From: Methanosarcinales archaeon | GTDB lineage: Archaea; Halobacteriota; Methanosarcinia; Methanosarcinales; Methanoperedenaceae | NCBI GenBank assembly: GCA_905339155.1 | Contig: CAJPFJ010000058.1 | Coordinates: forward strand, 1 to 64,000 | Reading direction: 5' to 3' | Length of the DNA stretch: 64,000 nucleotides | Part shown: positions 36,327 through 46,492 of the stretch, one piece after another | Layout of the letters: the number at the start of each line of letters is the position of its first letter | Position numbering within the stretch: the first letter of the stretch is position 1 | The notes under the pieces: model-generated | The model's database searches: none | The model's input: only the letters and a program-made list of their open reading frames with translations | What the model was told of the DNA's origin: nothing | Made by a program: the position numbers and the translations under genes

Positions 36327-36556
36327 TTTTCCTCCTTTATTTTCTTGATTATTCTTTTAATTCGGCATGAGATAAGGATTTCGATCATAGGTTTTATTGG
36401 TATTTAATTATATCTTTATTTCAGTATCTGCCGCAGTTTTTTGGGGGCTGAGACCGAAACCTATTTTTATGTTGAGTATAATTATAGACTGCTATTATTT
36501 TAGGGTAGCTTTTATAATAATCATTGCAATCATTAAAATTATGGATGTGAAAAATA

Positions 36557-36754
36557 TTGTTTGAAGATAAAGAAATAGGGAATGTTTCTCTGAGATTAAG
36601 CGAATACGTGAGGGTGCTCAAACTCACAAGGAAACCATCAAGAGAAGAATTTTCAGTGATTGCAAAAGTAGCTGGCGCTGGTATACTTTTAGTAGGATTC
36701 ATAGGTTTTATCATTTATATTTTAATAACGGTATTACCGGGAATGTTAAAATGA
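36557..36754 (+). CDS. secE: Preprotein translocase subunit SecE (Sec61 gamma)
   Basis: 65 residues from a TTG codon. An amphipathic helix (SLRLSEYVRVLKLTRKPSREEF) precedes one membrane segment (VAGAGILLVGFIGFIIYILIT), the archaeal SecE layout. Start of the secE-spt5-L11 run; overlaps the next gene by 4 bases (ATGA). Confidence 0.9.
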   Translation: MFEDKEIGNVSLRLSEYVRVLKLTRKPSREEFSVIAKVAGAGILLVGFIGFIIYILITVLPGMLK

Positions 36755-37221
36755 ACGAGGAAGCTGCTGCCATATATGTTATCAAGACAACAGCGAACCA
36801 GGAAAGGACGGTAGCGAATTTGATTGAGAAAGTTACCAGGAAAGAACATCTGGGCATATATGCAGTGCTCGCCCCTGATGAGCTAAAAGGCTATGTTCTT
36901 GTCGAAGCAGCAAGTCCTGAAGCAGTCGATGAGGTCATTCAGAACGTTCCCCATGCCAGGGCAATGATCAAAGGCCAGTCAAATTTCGATGAAATATCCC
37001 ATTTCCTTACGCCCAAGCTTTCCGTTACTGGAATTACCGAGGGAAGCATTGTGGAACTGATATCCGGTCCGTTCAAGGGAGAAAAAGCAAGGGTAAAAAG
37101 GATTGATTCAACTCATGAAGAGATTACAGTTGAATTGTTTGAGGCGATGGTTCCCATCCCTGTAACAGTTCGCGGTGATAATGTTCGAATATTGAAACGA
37201 GAAGAAGAAGAAGAGAAATAA
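36751..37221 (+). CDS. spt5: Transcription elongation factor Spt5 (NusG-like)
   Basis: 156 residues. NGN domain (IYVIKTTANQERTVANLI, FVEAASPEAVDEVIQNVPHA-like segment) followed by a KOW domain (VELISGPFKGEKARVKRID). It binds RNA polymerase with Spt4 and couples transcription to translation. Overlaps secE by 4 bases. Confidence 0.93.
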   Translation: MNEEAAAIYVIKTTANQERTVANLIEKVTRKEHLGIYAVLAPDELKGYVLVEAASPEAVDEVIQNVPHARAMIKGQSNFDEISHFLTPKLSVTGITEGSIVELISGPFKGEKARVKRIDSTHEEITVELFEAMVPIPVTVRGDNVRILKREEEEEK

Positions 37222-37242
37222 TATTAACAGGAGATTTTAAAA

Positions 37243-37725
37243 ATGGTGAGCGTTGTAGAAGCATTGGTTTCCGGCGGTTCAGCGTCCGCAGGTCCGCCAT
37301 TGGGTCCATCACTTGGCCCGCTTGGCGTAAATGTAAAGGCAATAATAGAAAAAATAAATGAACAGACAGCAGCTTTTAAGGGAATGCAGGTCCCGATCAA
37401 AGTAATTATTGATGATAAGAAACAATTCACAATAACGGTGGGAACGCCCCCGACATCAGCGCTAATAATTAAAGAAGCTGGTATCGAAAAGGGCTCAGGA
37501 ACACCAAATACCGTGACCGTTGGCAATATAACGGCAAAACAGGCCGTCAAGATCGCCAAAATGAAAAAGAGCGACTCTCTTGCAAAATCATTGAAAAATA
37601 CTGTGAAAGAGATCGTTGGAACATGTGTTCCGCTGGGTGTAACTTTTGAGGGATTAAAACCCAAGGAAGCAATAGCGGCAATTAACAGCGGTAAATTCGA
37701 CCTGGAGTTCTCCGAGGCGAATTAG
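37243..37725 (+). CDS. rpl11: Ribosomal protein L11
   Basis: 160 residues. Family features: ALVSGGSASAGPPLGPSLGP, VNVKAIIEKINEQT, and the RNA-binding C-domain with VGTCVPLGVTFEGL. The usual L1-L10-L12 genes do not follow; instead convergent minus-strand pilin-like genes begin. An A/T-rich stretch (GATTTTTTTTATC) between them may end both transcripts. Confidence 0.95.
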   Translation: MVSVVEALVSGGSASAGPPLGPSLGPLGVNVKAIIEKINEQTAAFKGMQVPIKVIIDDKKQFTITVGTPPTSALIIKEAGIEKGSGTPNTVTVGNITAKQAVKIAKMKKSDSLAKSLKNTVKEIVGTCVPLGVTFEGLKPKEAIAAINSGKFDLEFSEAN

Positions 37726-37735
37726 ATTTTTTTTA

Positions 37736-39037
37736 TCAACTTATCCCCACATCCGCCCTGTTCTCGGTGACGTGCAGGTAGGTGAGGGCGCCGGGGCCGG
37801 GGTCGTAATAAAGCGTGAATGATGATTTAGTGCTATCAACTCTATTACCTGGGTCGGTCTGGAAAATTACATCAGGTCCAATGAGTAATATATAATGCTG
37901 TATTAAATCAAATGAACTATAATTAGTAGAGCTTGTACATATGACTGGGCTCCAAGTAGGACATGGAGAATCATCAAGGGTAAGATTCAGGCTCTTGTTC
38001 AAGAAATCAACTTTTTCCGGGTCAGTTGAAACAATTCCTATGCTATTCCATTCTTCTTCAACGCTCGTTTCTGATGTATATTCGATAATCATTTTGTAAT
38101 TGCAGCCTTGCTCATGCTCAACACCTATTTTCAATTCTGCAAGACCTTTTGTTGCAGTAGCATACCAGTTTCGAGCCCCACAAGCACCTCCCTTCACATC
38201 TTTATACAGATCAAATGAAAGATTTGTCAGGGGGGCAGAGCTGCTCATATTAATATTCCTCATGGTTATTTCGGAGGGTATAGAAACGAAAGTCCCCATC
38301 GGGGATATCACTTCAAGAACAATAATTGCTGTCTTATTCTTATCATTAACTGAAACATTTGTATAACTCAGGGTTCTGGCATAATCAGCCCAGGATTTAT
38401 AATAATCGCTTGTGATATTGACATTTACTATTCCATTGTTGCTGCCGTTTACCGGATTCGTCCTCCCTGCGATACTTGCATTGGGATATTGTATTATGGT
38501 TGCCATTTTCTTGACAGAAACTACCGCAGTCCCCTTTCCTCCAACAGACGCATTGCCGCTTACATTAATTACCGGAAGCGTTAAAGTCCATCCATTATAA
38601 TGGAATTCTGGAGGAGAAAGCATTACTGTGCCTCCCCCTGGATATAGCGCCCATACACCGCCGCCCTCGTAAGACACTATCCTGTCGCCAAGAGTATATT
38701 TTATCCTTCCCATAGGAATAGTGAAATTGAAATCACTGCTATTTACAAAGATATAACCAGAATTGTTGGAACTGTTCGGCTCAACTGTCAGGGTGCCCCC
38801 ACCAAGTTCAATATTTGTTATCTGAAGCGGCGAATCCCCCAATGTTACCCTGCTCGCACGTGAGTCCAGGACGGTAAATGCCTGTTCCACATTCTTGGAA
38901 TTTGCCATATCTTCTAAGGTGTAAATCGCAGGCACGCCGAACAGTGTTATCATGCCTATTCCAAGAATAGTAATAGACAGGATAATTATGTGGCCAATAA
39001 CTTCTGCTTCCGCTTTTTCAGAAGTAATTAGTTTCAT
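37736..39037 (-). CDS. Pilin-like secreted/membrane-anchored protein (DUF7289-like), long form
   Basis: 433 residues. Short charged start (MKLITSEKAEAEVIGHIIIL) leading into one hydrophobic helix, as in archaeal type IV pilin-like proteins. The rest is extracytoplasmic, beta-rich, with many N-x-S/T sequons (e.g. NSSNNS, NVSGNAS, NMSSS). GGGTLTVE and GGGVWALYPGG are repeated themes shared with the next gene upstream. Last gene of a six-gene run; overlaps its neighbour by 4 bases. Confidence 0.7.
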   Translation of the reverse strand: MKLITSEKAEAEVIGHIIILSITILGIGMITLFGVPAIYTLEDMANSKNVEQAFTVLDSRASRVTLGDSPLQITNIELGGGTLTVEPNSSNNSGYIFVNSSDFNFTIPMGRIKYTLGDRIVSYEGGGVWALYPGGGTVMLSPPEFHYNGWTLTLPVINVSGNASVGGKGTAVVSVKKMATIIQYPNASIAGRTNPVNGSNNGIVNVNITSDYYKSWADYARTLSYTNVSVNDKNKTAIIVLEVISPMGTFVSIPSEITMRNINMSSSAPLTNLSFDLYKDVKGGACGARNWYATATKGLAELKIGVEHEQGCNYKMIIEYTSETSVEEEWNSIGIVSTDPEKVDFLNKSLNLTLDDSPCPTWSPVICTSSTNYSSFDLIQHYILLIGPDVIFQTDPGNRVDSTKSSFTLYYDPGPGALTYLHVTENRADVGIS

Positions 39038-39777
39038 TCTACCTCCGTATCCAGCTGGATATTTATTATATACACATCAATATTTTCCATTTCAAGTTTT
39101 GCAGTGCATTCATCCGGATCACAGGGACTCCAGGCATTAACATTAGTGAAATAATTCTCCCAACCTTTTGAATAAGTGCTATTTATCGTTACAATGATAT
39201 TGCTCACATTTTTATAAACACTAACCTTCGGTATGCCTTTAGCTGTAACCCTGCTCATACCGCTGCCGCCTACGGACGAAGTACCGCCTATTGCCACGAT
39301 AGGAATAACAAGCATGTTGCTCTGATTGGAAATGAGCGGCTTTGAAACAAGTATCGTATTGCCGTTTGGATACCTGACCCATACACCTGTGCCTTCATAA
39401 GCGACGATGGTTTCTCCCACCACACTTTCAATACTTCGCATCTGCCTGTCTACCAGAGTAATATTTTCATTCGTCGAATTTATTGCTGTAATATTGATCG
39501 TACTACTTCCCGTAACACTTAACGACCCACCGTACATTTTCAGCTCTACGTTCTGTGAAGGCGCCTGCCCCATCACAACTTTATTGACGTTATTTGCAAG
39601 CACAATAAAACTCTGTTTTGTATTTTCTATATGGTTTGCTTCCTGGGCATTTTTCACGATCGGATATCCTGCCACTCCTATGAGTCCAATGGATAACACC
39701 AGTAAACCAAGAATTGTTACAAAGTCAACTACTTCAGAGACTGCATCTTCCGAGGAAAGAAATTTTTTGTTAATCAT
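39034..39777 (-). CDS. Pilin-like protein (DUF7289-like), short form
   Basis: 247 residues. N-terminus FLSSEDAVSEVVDFVTILGL is the pilin-type signal/helix. Extracellular part has the same module order as the long paralogue (GGSLSVTGSS; YEGTGVWVRYPNGNT; GTSSVGGSGMSRV) and sequons. The two look like a tandem duplication with divergence. Confidence 0.7.
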   Translation of the reverse strand: MINKKFLSSEDAVSEVVDFVTILGLLVLSIGLIGVAGYPIVKNAQEANHIENTKQSFIVLANNVNKVVMGQAPSQNVELKMYGGSLSVTGSSTINITAINSTNENITLVDRQMRSIESVVGETIVAYEGTGVWVRYPNGNTILVSKPLISNQSNMLVIPIVAIGGTSSVGGSGMSRVTAKGIPKVSVYKNVSNIIVTINSTYSKGWENYFTNVNAWSPCDPDECTAKLEMENIDVYIINIQLDTEVE

Positions 39778-40238
39778 TGTTTTATTTTCATAGTGTTATT
39801 GTTTTTATCATACCACAGTGTATACTCCTGGGCATTGCTGTATATCTTCTCATTTATAGTATATGAAGAATTAAATGGTATCCAGGCCTTTACATCATTT
39901 TCCGCGTCCAGGAATATCTTTTCGCGGGTTACATTGATACTATAACTCTCACCTGCAATGGATGCAGGGATTGAAAAATCGTATTCCAGCTGGTTAACAG
40001 TACCCCCATATGGTCTTGTTATATTTACCAGGGTATCCATGGATGTTACCCTTGCTGCAAATCCGCTTCCCAGAATATCAAAACTTGCCTTCATTGCCGT
40101 TTGTTTTGAGTGCTCTGAGAGTGTAAAAAAAGAAAGAACGATCCCCGAAAAAACCAGCACTGTAATTGAGAACATGAGAATAAAACCAATTGTGATGGAT
40201 ACCGCATCCTCATTTTTTAATAATTTTTTTATTTTCAT
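39774..40238 (-). CDS. Pilin-like protein (DUF7266-like)
   Basis: 154 residues from MKIKKLLKNEDAVS; a 14-residue upstream extension is unlikely. NEDAVSITIGFILMFSITVL is a pilin-type start. Short beta-rich ectodomain with sequons (NITR, NVTR, NSSY). Overlaps the next gene by 4 bases. Confidence 0.68.
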   Translation of the reverse strand: MKIKKLLKNEDAVSITIGFILMFSITVLVFSGIVLSFFTLSEHSKQTAMKASFDILGSGFAARVTSMDTLVNITRPYGGTVNQLEYDFSIPASIAGESYSINVTREKIFLDAENDVKAWIPFNSSYTINEKIYSNAQEYTLWYDKNNNTMKIKQ

Positions 40239-40242
40239 ATTA

Positions 40243-41010
40243 TCACCACGGCACTGAAACAGGAATAGTGATATTAGCACGCATATTGCTGGTAAAAAGA
40301 ATTATTGTGGCGTTTATGATGTAATCGCGAGCGCGGGTGAAACCTTTACCGTAGGTTGTATTGCCTATAATAGTGTAGTTGCCAGAAGTTGTACTTCCGT
40401 TTATGAATGCTATAGAGTATGCTGATGTTATATTTTGCATAATCTGTGTATTATTAATAGTTCGAATCTCTGGATTGGTGAAGTTTATATGCCAATATGT
40501 TGTTGCATTGGATATATTTACAATAAAAGTGAAGGAATTTATCGAGGATACATTGACTATTATGGTCGAATTTTTAACATTTTCAATTAAAGTCCAATTT
40601 GCTGCCCCATTTACAGTCCCATTCTCCGTAAAATTCGCATAAATACTTTTATTCCAATTATTCACATCCCAGCTTACATTCATTCCTTTTCCATGTAAAG
40701 CATTAATCTGGGACAAGTTTGAGTTGAAATTATTCATTTGTTTTGAAAAATTAGTGATCTTATTATTCTTTGGTGCACTTACATTGGTTACATTCCTATA
40801 TGCGCTTTTTATTTCATCCCCGCTTATACGCATAAGGTTCACTACATCATATTTTATGGAATCGCCTCCTGCTTCCCCCGCCATATTGCTTTCAAATATG
40901 ATATTATTGAGCATAACCGTGGTAATAACAAGACCGATCGCAATGATAAAGCCCGCAAGGAGCATAAACTGGGCGCGCTCATTTTCTATTATTCCCATTA
41001 CATCCTCCAT
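40243..41010 (-). CDS. Pilin-like protein (DUF7261-like), heavily sequon-bearing
   Basis: 255 residues. ENERAQFMLLAGFIIAIGLVI is the N-terminal helix. The ectodomain is extremely rich in Asn and Thr/Ser with many N-x-S/T sites (NVTNVS, NSTIIVNVSS, NISNATTYW, NITSAY, NGSTTSGNYT). N-glycosylation of a surface protein is likely. Overlaps the upstream gene by 13 bases. Confidence 0.65.
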   Translation of the reverse strand: MEDVMGIIENERAQFMLLAGFIIAIGLVITTVMLNNIIFESNMAGEAGGDSIKYDVVNLMRISGDEIKSAYRNVTNVSAPKNNKITNFSKQMNNFNSNLSQINALHGKGMNVSWDVNNWNKSIYANFTENGTVNGAANWTLIENVKNSTIIVNVSSINSFTFIVNISNATTYWHINFTNPEIRTINNTQIMQNITSAYSIAFINGSTTSGNYTIIGNTTYGKGFTRARDYIINATIILFTSNMRANITIPVSVPW

Positions 41011-41585
41011 AAAATAAGTTTGACATCCACAATATTATATAGATCGGTTGAAGGATCGATATCTGTTAATAGAAAATTATTCTTATTTGGATTATCACTG
41101 TTATGCAATGCGATTTTCCTTGAAACTATCACGGCGTTGTCTGAAGGATTCCCATTGTAAATCATTTTCTGGCTTAATAAAGAAGTTCCGTTGTTTGTAA
41201 GAAAAGTCACATCCACACTATGCGCAATGCCCTGCGTGACCAGAGTATAATTTAGGTAGTTCGTCAGGTTATTTGTGAGGTTGTTTTGAGGGTACGAAGC
41301 ATTCCCCTTTTCCATGTATTTTATTCCGTTCCAGGTATATTCTTTGCCATTCCATCCCAGTACATCATTCTTCAGCTTTGAGTTAAATCCGGGTTCAGTA
41401 TAATCAAGCGCCCCTAAAATATCCTGGCCGAGGACCTGAAGCTCGGTTTCCACATGCACGTTCGCTGTTGAAGAAGTAAGCGGTGTCATCGAAGTTGCAT
41501 CTATTGCATATACAATGACAAGAAGCATTATTGTGGCAGCTGCCACTCCTTCCAGGGTATGCATCTGTCCTTTTTCATCTAACAA
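40998..41585 (-). CDS. Pilin-like protein (DUF7288-like)
   Basis: 195 residues. KGQMHTLEGVAAATIMLLVI is a pseudopilin-type N-terminus with the conserved Glu. The ectodomain has sequons (NASYPQ, NLTNNLTNYLNYT). It lies between two others of the run with no gap larger than 2 bases. Confidence 0.68.
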   Translation of the reverse strand: MLDEKGQMHTLEGVAAATIMLLVIVYAIDATSMTPLTSSTANVHVETELQVLGQDILGALDYTEPGFNSKLKNDVLGWNGKEYTWNGIKYMEKGNASYPQNNLTNNLTNYLNYTLVTQGIAHSVDVTFLTNNGTSLLSQKMIYNGNPSDNAVIVSRKIALHNSDNPNKNNFLLTDIDPSTDLYNIVDVKLILWRM

Positions 41586-41586
41586 A

Positions 41587-42093
41587 TTACCACACCCTTA
41601 CTGATAGGATAGCTGTTTCATTATAACCAGTAGAAGAATTTATGATCAATACTATATGTTTAATTTGCCCGATATCAGTTGTTCCAGGAAGAGCTGGTCC
41701 GCTCAGATTCATAATAGTTCCGTTCAGGTACGCAACCGTCACATTCATATTAAACGCGGATTCACTGCTGGATAAACCAATTTCCCCAAGTGCAGCATTA
41801 TAGTTGGTCAGGTTTGAATAATTTAATCTCGTATTATTGAAATAATATAGTTTACCCTGTTCTATAACATTTAATTCACTTGCCTTTTCTGAATGGAGCA
41901 TACGTTCAACAAGTACTGTTCCTGCCCTGTCAGCAGCAAGAGTGACCTGGTCGGAGCTTGATTGAAAGGGTATGAAAATACTATTTATGAACTGGAAAAC
42001 AAAAAAAACTGAAAGAAGAAATATTCCTATCCCTGCTATATAATCTATATTTACCTGAGCATTATGGTTCTTTGAAAAATCAATTAATCTCAT
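41587..42093 (-). CDS. Pilin-like protein (DUF7287-like), first gene of the run
   Basis: 168 residues from MRLIDFSKNHNAQ (ATG at 42099 also possible; the ORF to 42135 adds hydrophobic residues that look non-native). NAQVNIDYIAGIGIFLLSVF is the pilin-type helix with a conserved acidic residue. Ectodomain with sequons. No assembly ATPase or TadC-like platform gene is in the window. Confidence 0.68.
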   Translation of the reverse strand: MRLIDFSKNHNAQVNIDYIAGIGIFLLSVFFVFQFINSIFIPFQSSSDQVTLAADRAGTVLVERMLHSEKASELNVIEQGKLYYFNNTRLNYSNLTNYNAALGEIGLSSSESAFNMNVTVAYLNGTIMNLSGPALPGTTDIGQIKHIVLIINSSTGYNETAILSVRVW

Positions 42094-42236
42094 TTTCATT
42101 ATCAATATAATTATCATAATACAATACTTGTACAAAAGACTTATGGCAATAAATATATTATCATTAATTCAATGATAATTCCCAGAAAAAAATAAATAAA
42201 TTAAGATAATCTATTAAAAAAGCAGTGAAAAAAAAA

Positions 42237-42548
42237 TTAACTCGTAAGAACGATCTCAATACTGATATCTTTGGGAACCTGTATGCGCATTAACTGCCGC
42301 AGCGCCCTTTCGTCAGCATCAAGGTCGATGAGTCTCTTATGAACCCTCATCTCCCAGTGATCCCATGTCGAGCTTCCTTCGCCATCAGGGCTTTTCCTGC
42401 ATGGCACTACTAATTTCTTAGTAGGCAGAGGAACGGGGCCGCAAATACTTACTCCTGTCTTGACCGCAATATCTTTCACCTGGGAACATATTCCGTCAAG
42501 AGTGATGGGGCTTGTCCCCGATAAACGTATTCTTGCTTTCTGTACCAT
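42237..42548 (-). CDS. rps10: Ribosomal protein S10
   Basis: 103 residues: [42 protein letters not shown], and [23 protein letters not shown] are uS10 signatures. Last gene of an EF-2, EF-1A, S10 run. S7 and S12 genes are absent upstream of EF-2. Confidence 0.95.
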   Translation of the reverse strand: MVQKARIRLSGTSPITLDGICSQVKDIAVKTGVSICGPVPLPTKKLVVPCRKSPDGEGSSTWDHWEMRVHKRLIDLDADERALRQLMRIQVPKDISIEIVLTS

Positions 42549-42582
42549 AAATTACACCGTTTTATTAAAAAAAGTGAGAATA

Positions 42583-43851
42583 TTATATTCTCGCTTTAAT
42601 GTCCTGTACCATTCCTGCGGCAATTGTCATCCCCATATCCCGGATCGCAAATCGACCAAGCTGCGGGATATCTTTTACCTTTTCGATACATAAAGGTTTA
42701 GCTGGTTTGATCACCACAATAGCTGCATCCCCGGCTTTTATGAAATCGGGATTCTCAGCTGCGGTCTGACCGGTCTTTGGATCAAGTTTCTTTAATATTG
42801 CCGTGATCGTTCCTGCAACCTGCGCAGTATGGCAGTGCAGAACTGGTGTATAACCAATTGTGATTGCTGACGGGTGCTGTAATACAACAATTTGTGCAGT
42901 GAATTCTTCAGCAACAGTTGGAGGTTTGGCAACAGGCCCACAGACGTCTCCGCGCCTGATATCTTTTTTCTCAACACCTCTTACGTTCCATCCGATGTTA
43001 TCGCCAGGAACTGCTTCTTTGATTTCCTGGTGATGCATTTCAATGGATTTGACTTCACCGACTGCTTTGGCCGGCATGAATATAATTTTATCTCCGGGTC
43101 TCATCACTCCAGTCTCAACCCTGCCCACTGGAACTGTCCCGATACCGGAAATCGTGTAAGCATCCTGAACAGGAATGCGAAGTGGTAATGATGTTGGCTT
43201 ATCCGGTAATTTCAACAGATCAAGAGCTGCAAGCAAAGTGGGTCCTGTGTACCATTTGGTATTCTCACTTGGCTTTGCAAGGTTGTCTCCTTTGAAAGCT
43301 GATGTGGGGATAAAATTCATTTCATCAGGCTTATAACCCACCATTTTGAGAAGTGTGCTAACTTCGCCTTTTACTGTATCGTATCGTGCCTTATCATAGT
43401 TGACTTCGTCCATTTTATTGATAGCTATGATCAACTGGGTAATACCCAGGGTTCTTGAAAGGAATACATGTTCTTTTGTCTGTGACTGGACGCCTTCTTT
43501 GCCTGCGACTACAAGAATTGCAGCATCAGCCTGTGAAGCGCCTGTGATCATGTTCTTTACGAAATCCCTGTGACCGGGGCAGTCCACGACTGTGAAATAA
43601 TATTTTGCAGTATCAAATCGCTGGTGAGCAACGTCTATTGTGATACCTCTATCCCTCTCTTCCTTAAGAGAGTCCATAACCCAGGCGAAAACGAAGGATT
43701 CTTTACCTTTAGCTTTTGCTTCTTCTCTGTATTTTTCTATAATATGCGGCGGTACAGCGCCAGTTTCAAACATTAATCTTCCTACGAGAGTTGATTTCCC
43801 ATGGTCGATATGCCCGATAACTGCTAAATTTAAATGTGGTTTCTCTGCCAT
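42583..43851 (-). CDS. tuf: Translation elongation factor EF-1 alpha
   Basis: 422 residues. GTPase motifs: GHIDHGKST (G1), RGITIDVAH (G2), DCPGHRDF (G3), NKMD (G4). Domains II and III follow ([24 protein letters not shown]). Delivers aminoacyl-tRNA to the ribosome. 34 bases separate it from S10. Confidence 0.96.
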   Translation of the reverse strand: MAEKPHLNLAVIGHIDHGKSTLVGRLMFETGAVPPHIIEKYREEAKAKGKESFVFAWVMDSLKEERDRGITIDVAHQRFDTAKYYFTVVDCPGHRDFVKNMITGASQADAAILVVAGKEGVQSQTKEHVFLSRTLGITQLIIAINKMDEVNYDKARYDTVKGEVSTLLKMVGYKPDEMNFIPTSAFKGDNLAKPSENTKWYTGPTLLAALDLLKLPDKPTSLPLRIPVQDAYTISGIGTVPVGRVETGVMRPGDKIIFMPAKAVGEVKSIEMHHQEIKEAVPGDNIGWNVRGVEKKDIRRGDVCGPVAKPPTVAEEFTAQIVVLQHPSAITIGYTPVLHCHTAQVAGTITAILKKLDPKTGQTAAENPDFIKAGDAAIVVIKPAKPLCIEKVKDIPQLGRFAIRDMGMTIAAGMVQDIKARI

Positions 43852-43925
43852 AATATTTCTCCTTAATATTTTTTAAGATTATTTTGTGTCCGTATTGTTG
43901 TTTTTGTTTTTAAACCTTCCGTTAC

Positions 43926-46115
43926 TCACGGACTTATGAAATCACTCGGTTTTGGCATTTCAAGTTTAAGCCCTTTCCTCTGCCTGATGGCCATAACGAT
44001 CTCATTAAGCATGTTCCCCGGGATCGGTTCAAATCCGACAAATTCCGTGCTCCACATGGCTCTGCCTTCAGTTGCGGAGCGGATATCACCTGAGAACCCG
44101 AACAATTGGGCAACGGGCGCTTTTGACTCGATAATGGTCATGTCGCCTTCTGATTGCATATCAAGTATAGAGCCGCGCCTGCCCTGCATCTCACGCATCG
44201 CCCCTCCCATCTGGTCATGCGGGACATGTATGAACACTTTCTGGAAAGGTTCAAGAAGAGTGGCGCCGGCCATAAGCATTGCAGCCTGGATTGCCTGTCT
44301 TGATGCAGGAATGACCTGGGCAGGTCCCCTGTGAACGGCATCTTCATGGAGCTTTGCATCCATTAATTTTACTTTTACACCCATTACAGGTTCTCTGGAC
44401 AAGGGTCCGGCTTTCATGACCTCTTCAAATCCTTCCAGGATGAGTTCCATTGTTTCATGCAGATACTGGATACCTTTCGTCATATCTATGTACATATTCG
44501 TTTCATAAATATGAGCAATGCTCTTGGCTTCATCCTTTGGCATTCCTGCTTTCATCAGTATGTCCCTTCGCTCAACTTCTCCCTGTCTCATTGAAACTTC
44601 ATTGTTCTTGATAAGTTCAATTATAGCCGGAGACATAGGTTCGACTTCAACGTAGAACCTGTTGTGGCGGTTGGGAGATTTCCCTTCAACAGGACCCACA
44701 TGACCGGATATCGTTTCCCTGTATACTACAAGCGGTTTGGATGTTGTGATATCGACATGTTTGTCGCGTTTGATCCTGCCTGCTACCACCTCAAGATGAA
44801 GTTCACCCATTCCAGCCAGCAGATGTTCACCGGTTTCCTGGTTTATCATTACTTTAAGAGTGGGATCTTCTTTTGCCACCTGTCTTAATACTTCAACAAG
44901 TTTTGGCAGGTCTTTCATATGTTTGGCTTCGACAGCCACAGTCATAACAGGCTCGCTGACATGCCTTATGCTCTCAAATGGAGTCATGTTTCTATCGCTT
45001 GATGCTGTAGAACCTACGATCGCATCAGTCAAACCTGTTACTGCTACGATATTTCCGGCAGGGATATTATCACATTCAATTCGCTCAGGACCCATGAAGA
45101 GACCTACAGATTGTATCCTGTTGGCATTTGGCATTCCTGAAATAAAAACTTCCTTGCCCCTTTCAAGAGTGCCTGAGAAAAGCCTTCCGCTTGCTACTTC
45201 ACCCGCGTGCGGGTCGGTGGTAATGTCTGTAATCATTAAAGCTATCTTGCCGTTCCTGTCCACGTTTATCATGGATTTTCCGATATCGCTTTCCTTATCG
45301 CCATGCCATATGACTTTTATTCTTTCCTGTTGTGCCTGGACAGGGCTTGGAAGGAATTTTATGATCATATTATTCATTACTACATGAAGCGGACATTTTA
45401 CAGCAAGTTCATTCTGCTTTTCAGCCTGGCATAACTCGATAATTTCTTTAAACCCAATTCCAGACTTTTTCATATAGGGAATGCTGATCGCCCAGTTATT
45501 TAAAGCTGATCCGAATGCAACTTTGCCAACTACAGGGTCAAGCTTCAGTCTATCATAATCATTGGGTTTCAGGCCTTTTACGATCTTATTGACTTTATCA
45601 ATAACAAGCCCCAGCCGCATTTGCATATCGGCAGGTGTGAGCTTTATCTCATTAATCAGTCGGTCAACTTTGTTTATGAAAAGAATAGGTGTTACATTTT
45701 CACGAAGCGCCTGACGCAGCACAGTCTCAGTCTGCGGCATAGGACCTTCCACAGCATCAACCAGCACAACTGCTCCGTCCACAGCCCTCATGGCGCGAGT
45801 TACGTCACCGCCAAAGTCAACGTGGCCCGGTGTATCGATAAGGTTGATGAGATATTCCTGGCCTTCATAATGATGCACCATAGAAACAGTTGCAGAATCA
45901 ATAGTAATACCACGTCTTTGTTCTTCTTCATCAAAGTCCATGAATAATTGTTCGCCAGCCAGTTCTGATGAGATCATGCCCGCGCCGGCAAGTAGATTAT
46001 CTGAGAATGTTGTTTTTCCATGGTCAATATGTGCAACTGTACCGATATTTCGGATAAACTCGGGTTTATCCATCAGTTCAGTGACATGTTCAACCATTTT
46101 CTTTCGTCTGCCCAT
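43926..46115 (-). CDS. fusA: Translation elongation factor EF-2
   Basis: 729 residues. [30 protein letters not shown] and NKVD are the GTPase motifs. The diphthamide acceptor is the His in DAVHRGPAQ. Drives translocation. First gene of the run; 74 bases upstream of EF-1A. Confidence 0.96.
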   Translation of the reverse strand: MGRRKKMVEHVTELMDKPEFIRNIGTVAHIDHGKTTFSDNLLAGAGMISSELAGEQLFMDFDEEEQRRGITIDSATVSMVHHYEGQEYLINLIDTPGHVDFGGDVTRAMRAVDGAVVLVDAVEGPMPQTETVLRQALRENVTPILFINKVDRLINEIKLTPADMQMRLGLVIDKVNKIVKGLKPNDYDRLKLDPVVGKVAFGSALNNWAISIPYMKKSGIGFKEIIELCQAEKQNELAVKCPLHVVMNNMIIKFLPSPVQAQQERIKVIWHGDKESDIGKSMINVDRNGKIALMITDITTDPHAGEVASGRLFSGTLERGKEVFISGMPNANRIQSVGLFMGPERIECDNIPAGNIVAVTGLTDAIVGSTASSDRNMTPFESIRHVSEPVMTVAVEAKHMKDLPKLVEVLRQVAKEDPTLKVMINQETGEHLLAGMGELHLEVVAGRIKRDKHVDITTSKPLVVYRETISGHVGPVEGKSPNRHNRFYVEVEPMSPAIIELIKNNEVSMRQGEVERRDILMKAGMPKDEAKSIAHIYETNMYIDMTKGIQYLHETMELILEGFEEVMKAGPLSREPVMGVKVKLMDAKLHEDAVHRGPAQVIPASRQAIQAAMLMAGATLLEPFQKVFIHVPHDQMGGAMREMQGRRGSILDMQSEGDMTIIESKAPVAQLFGFSGDIRSATEGRAMWSTEFVGFEPIPGNMLNEIVMAIRQRKGLKLEMPKPSDFISP

Positions 46116-46492
46116 TTGATTTACCTCTTATATTTAAAATTTTTATTGCTCTATTATTCTATCCTATATAAACACTTTGAAAAACAGAAACCACTTATGG
46201 AAACAACAAAATCATGGATACGATACTTCAGAATATCAGCACCGACAACCCATGCGAGCCGGATATTCCAGGTCCTGGATAGTTAATACTTTCACATCGC
46301 TCTCACCGCCCACTTAAAAGCAAAGATGTTATCCCTGAGCTTTATTGGGTTTGTATGAATTCTGTAAAAGTAGGAACACTAAGTCGGAGGGATCATAATT
46401 GATGGCCATGCCTTATCCCCAGTAACAAGACATGTAGGCTGGGAGAACATAATCCATTAAATATATCCCCAATGCTATCGTAAAAAGCTATC
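46116..46492. other. Intergenic region with the pyrG promoter
   Basis: Divergent region between EF-2 and pyrG. CCATTAAATATATCCCC at 46454-46470 is an archaeal TATA box about 25-30 bases before the pyrG ATG, so the message is nearly leaderless. A short ORF at 46213 (MDTILQNIST start, 22 codons) is not supported by anything else. Confidence 0.5.

Noticed and set aside
36125-36388. Minus-strand 87-codon ORF
   Set aside because: Out-of-frame shadow of the rubredoxin gene, whose two C-x2-C motifs are unmistakable.
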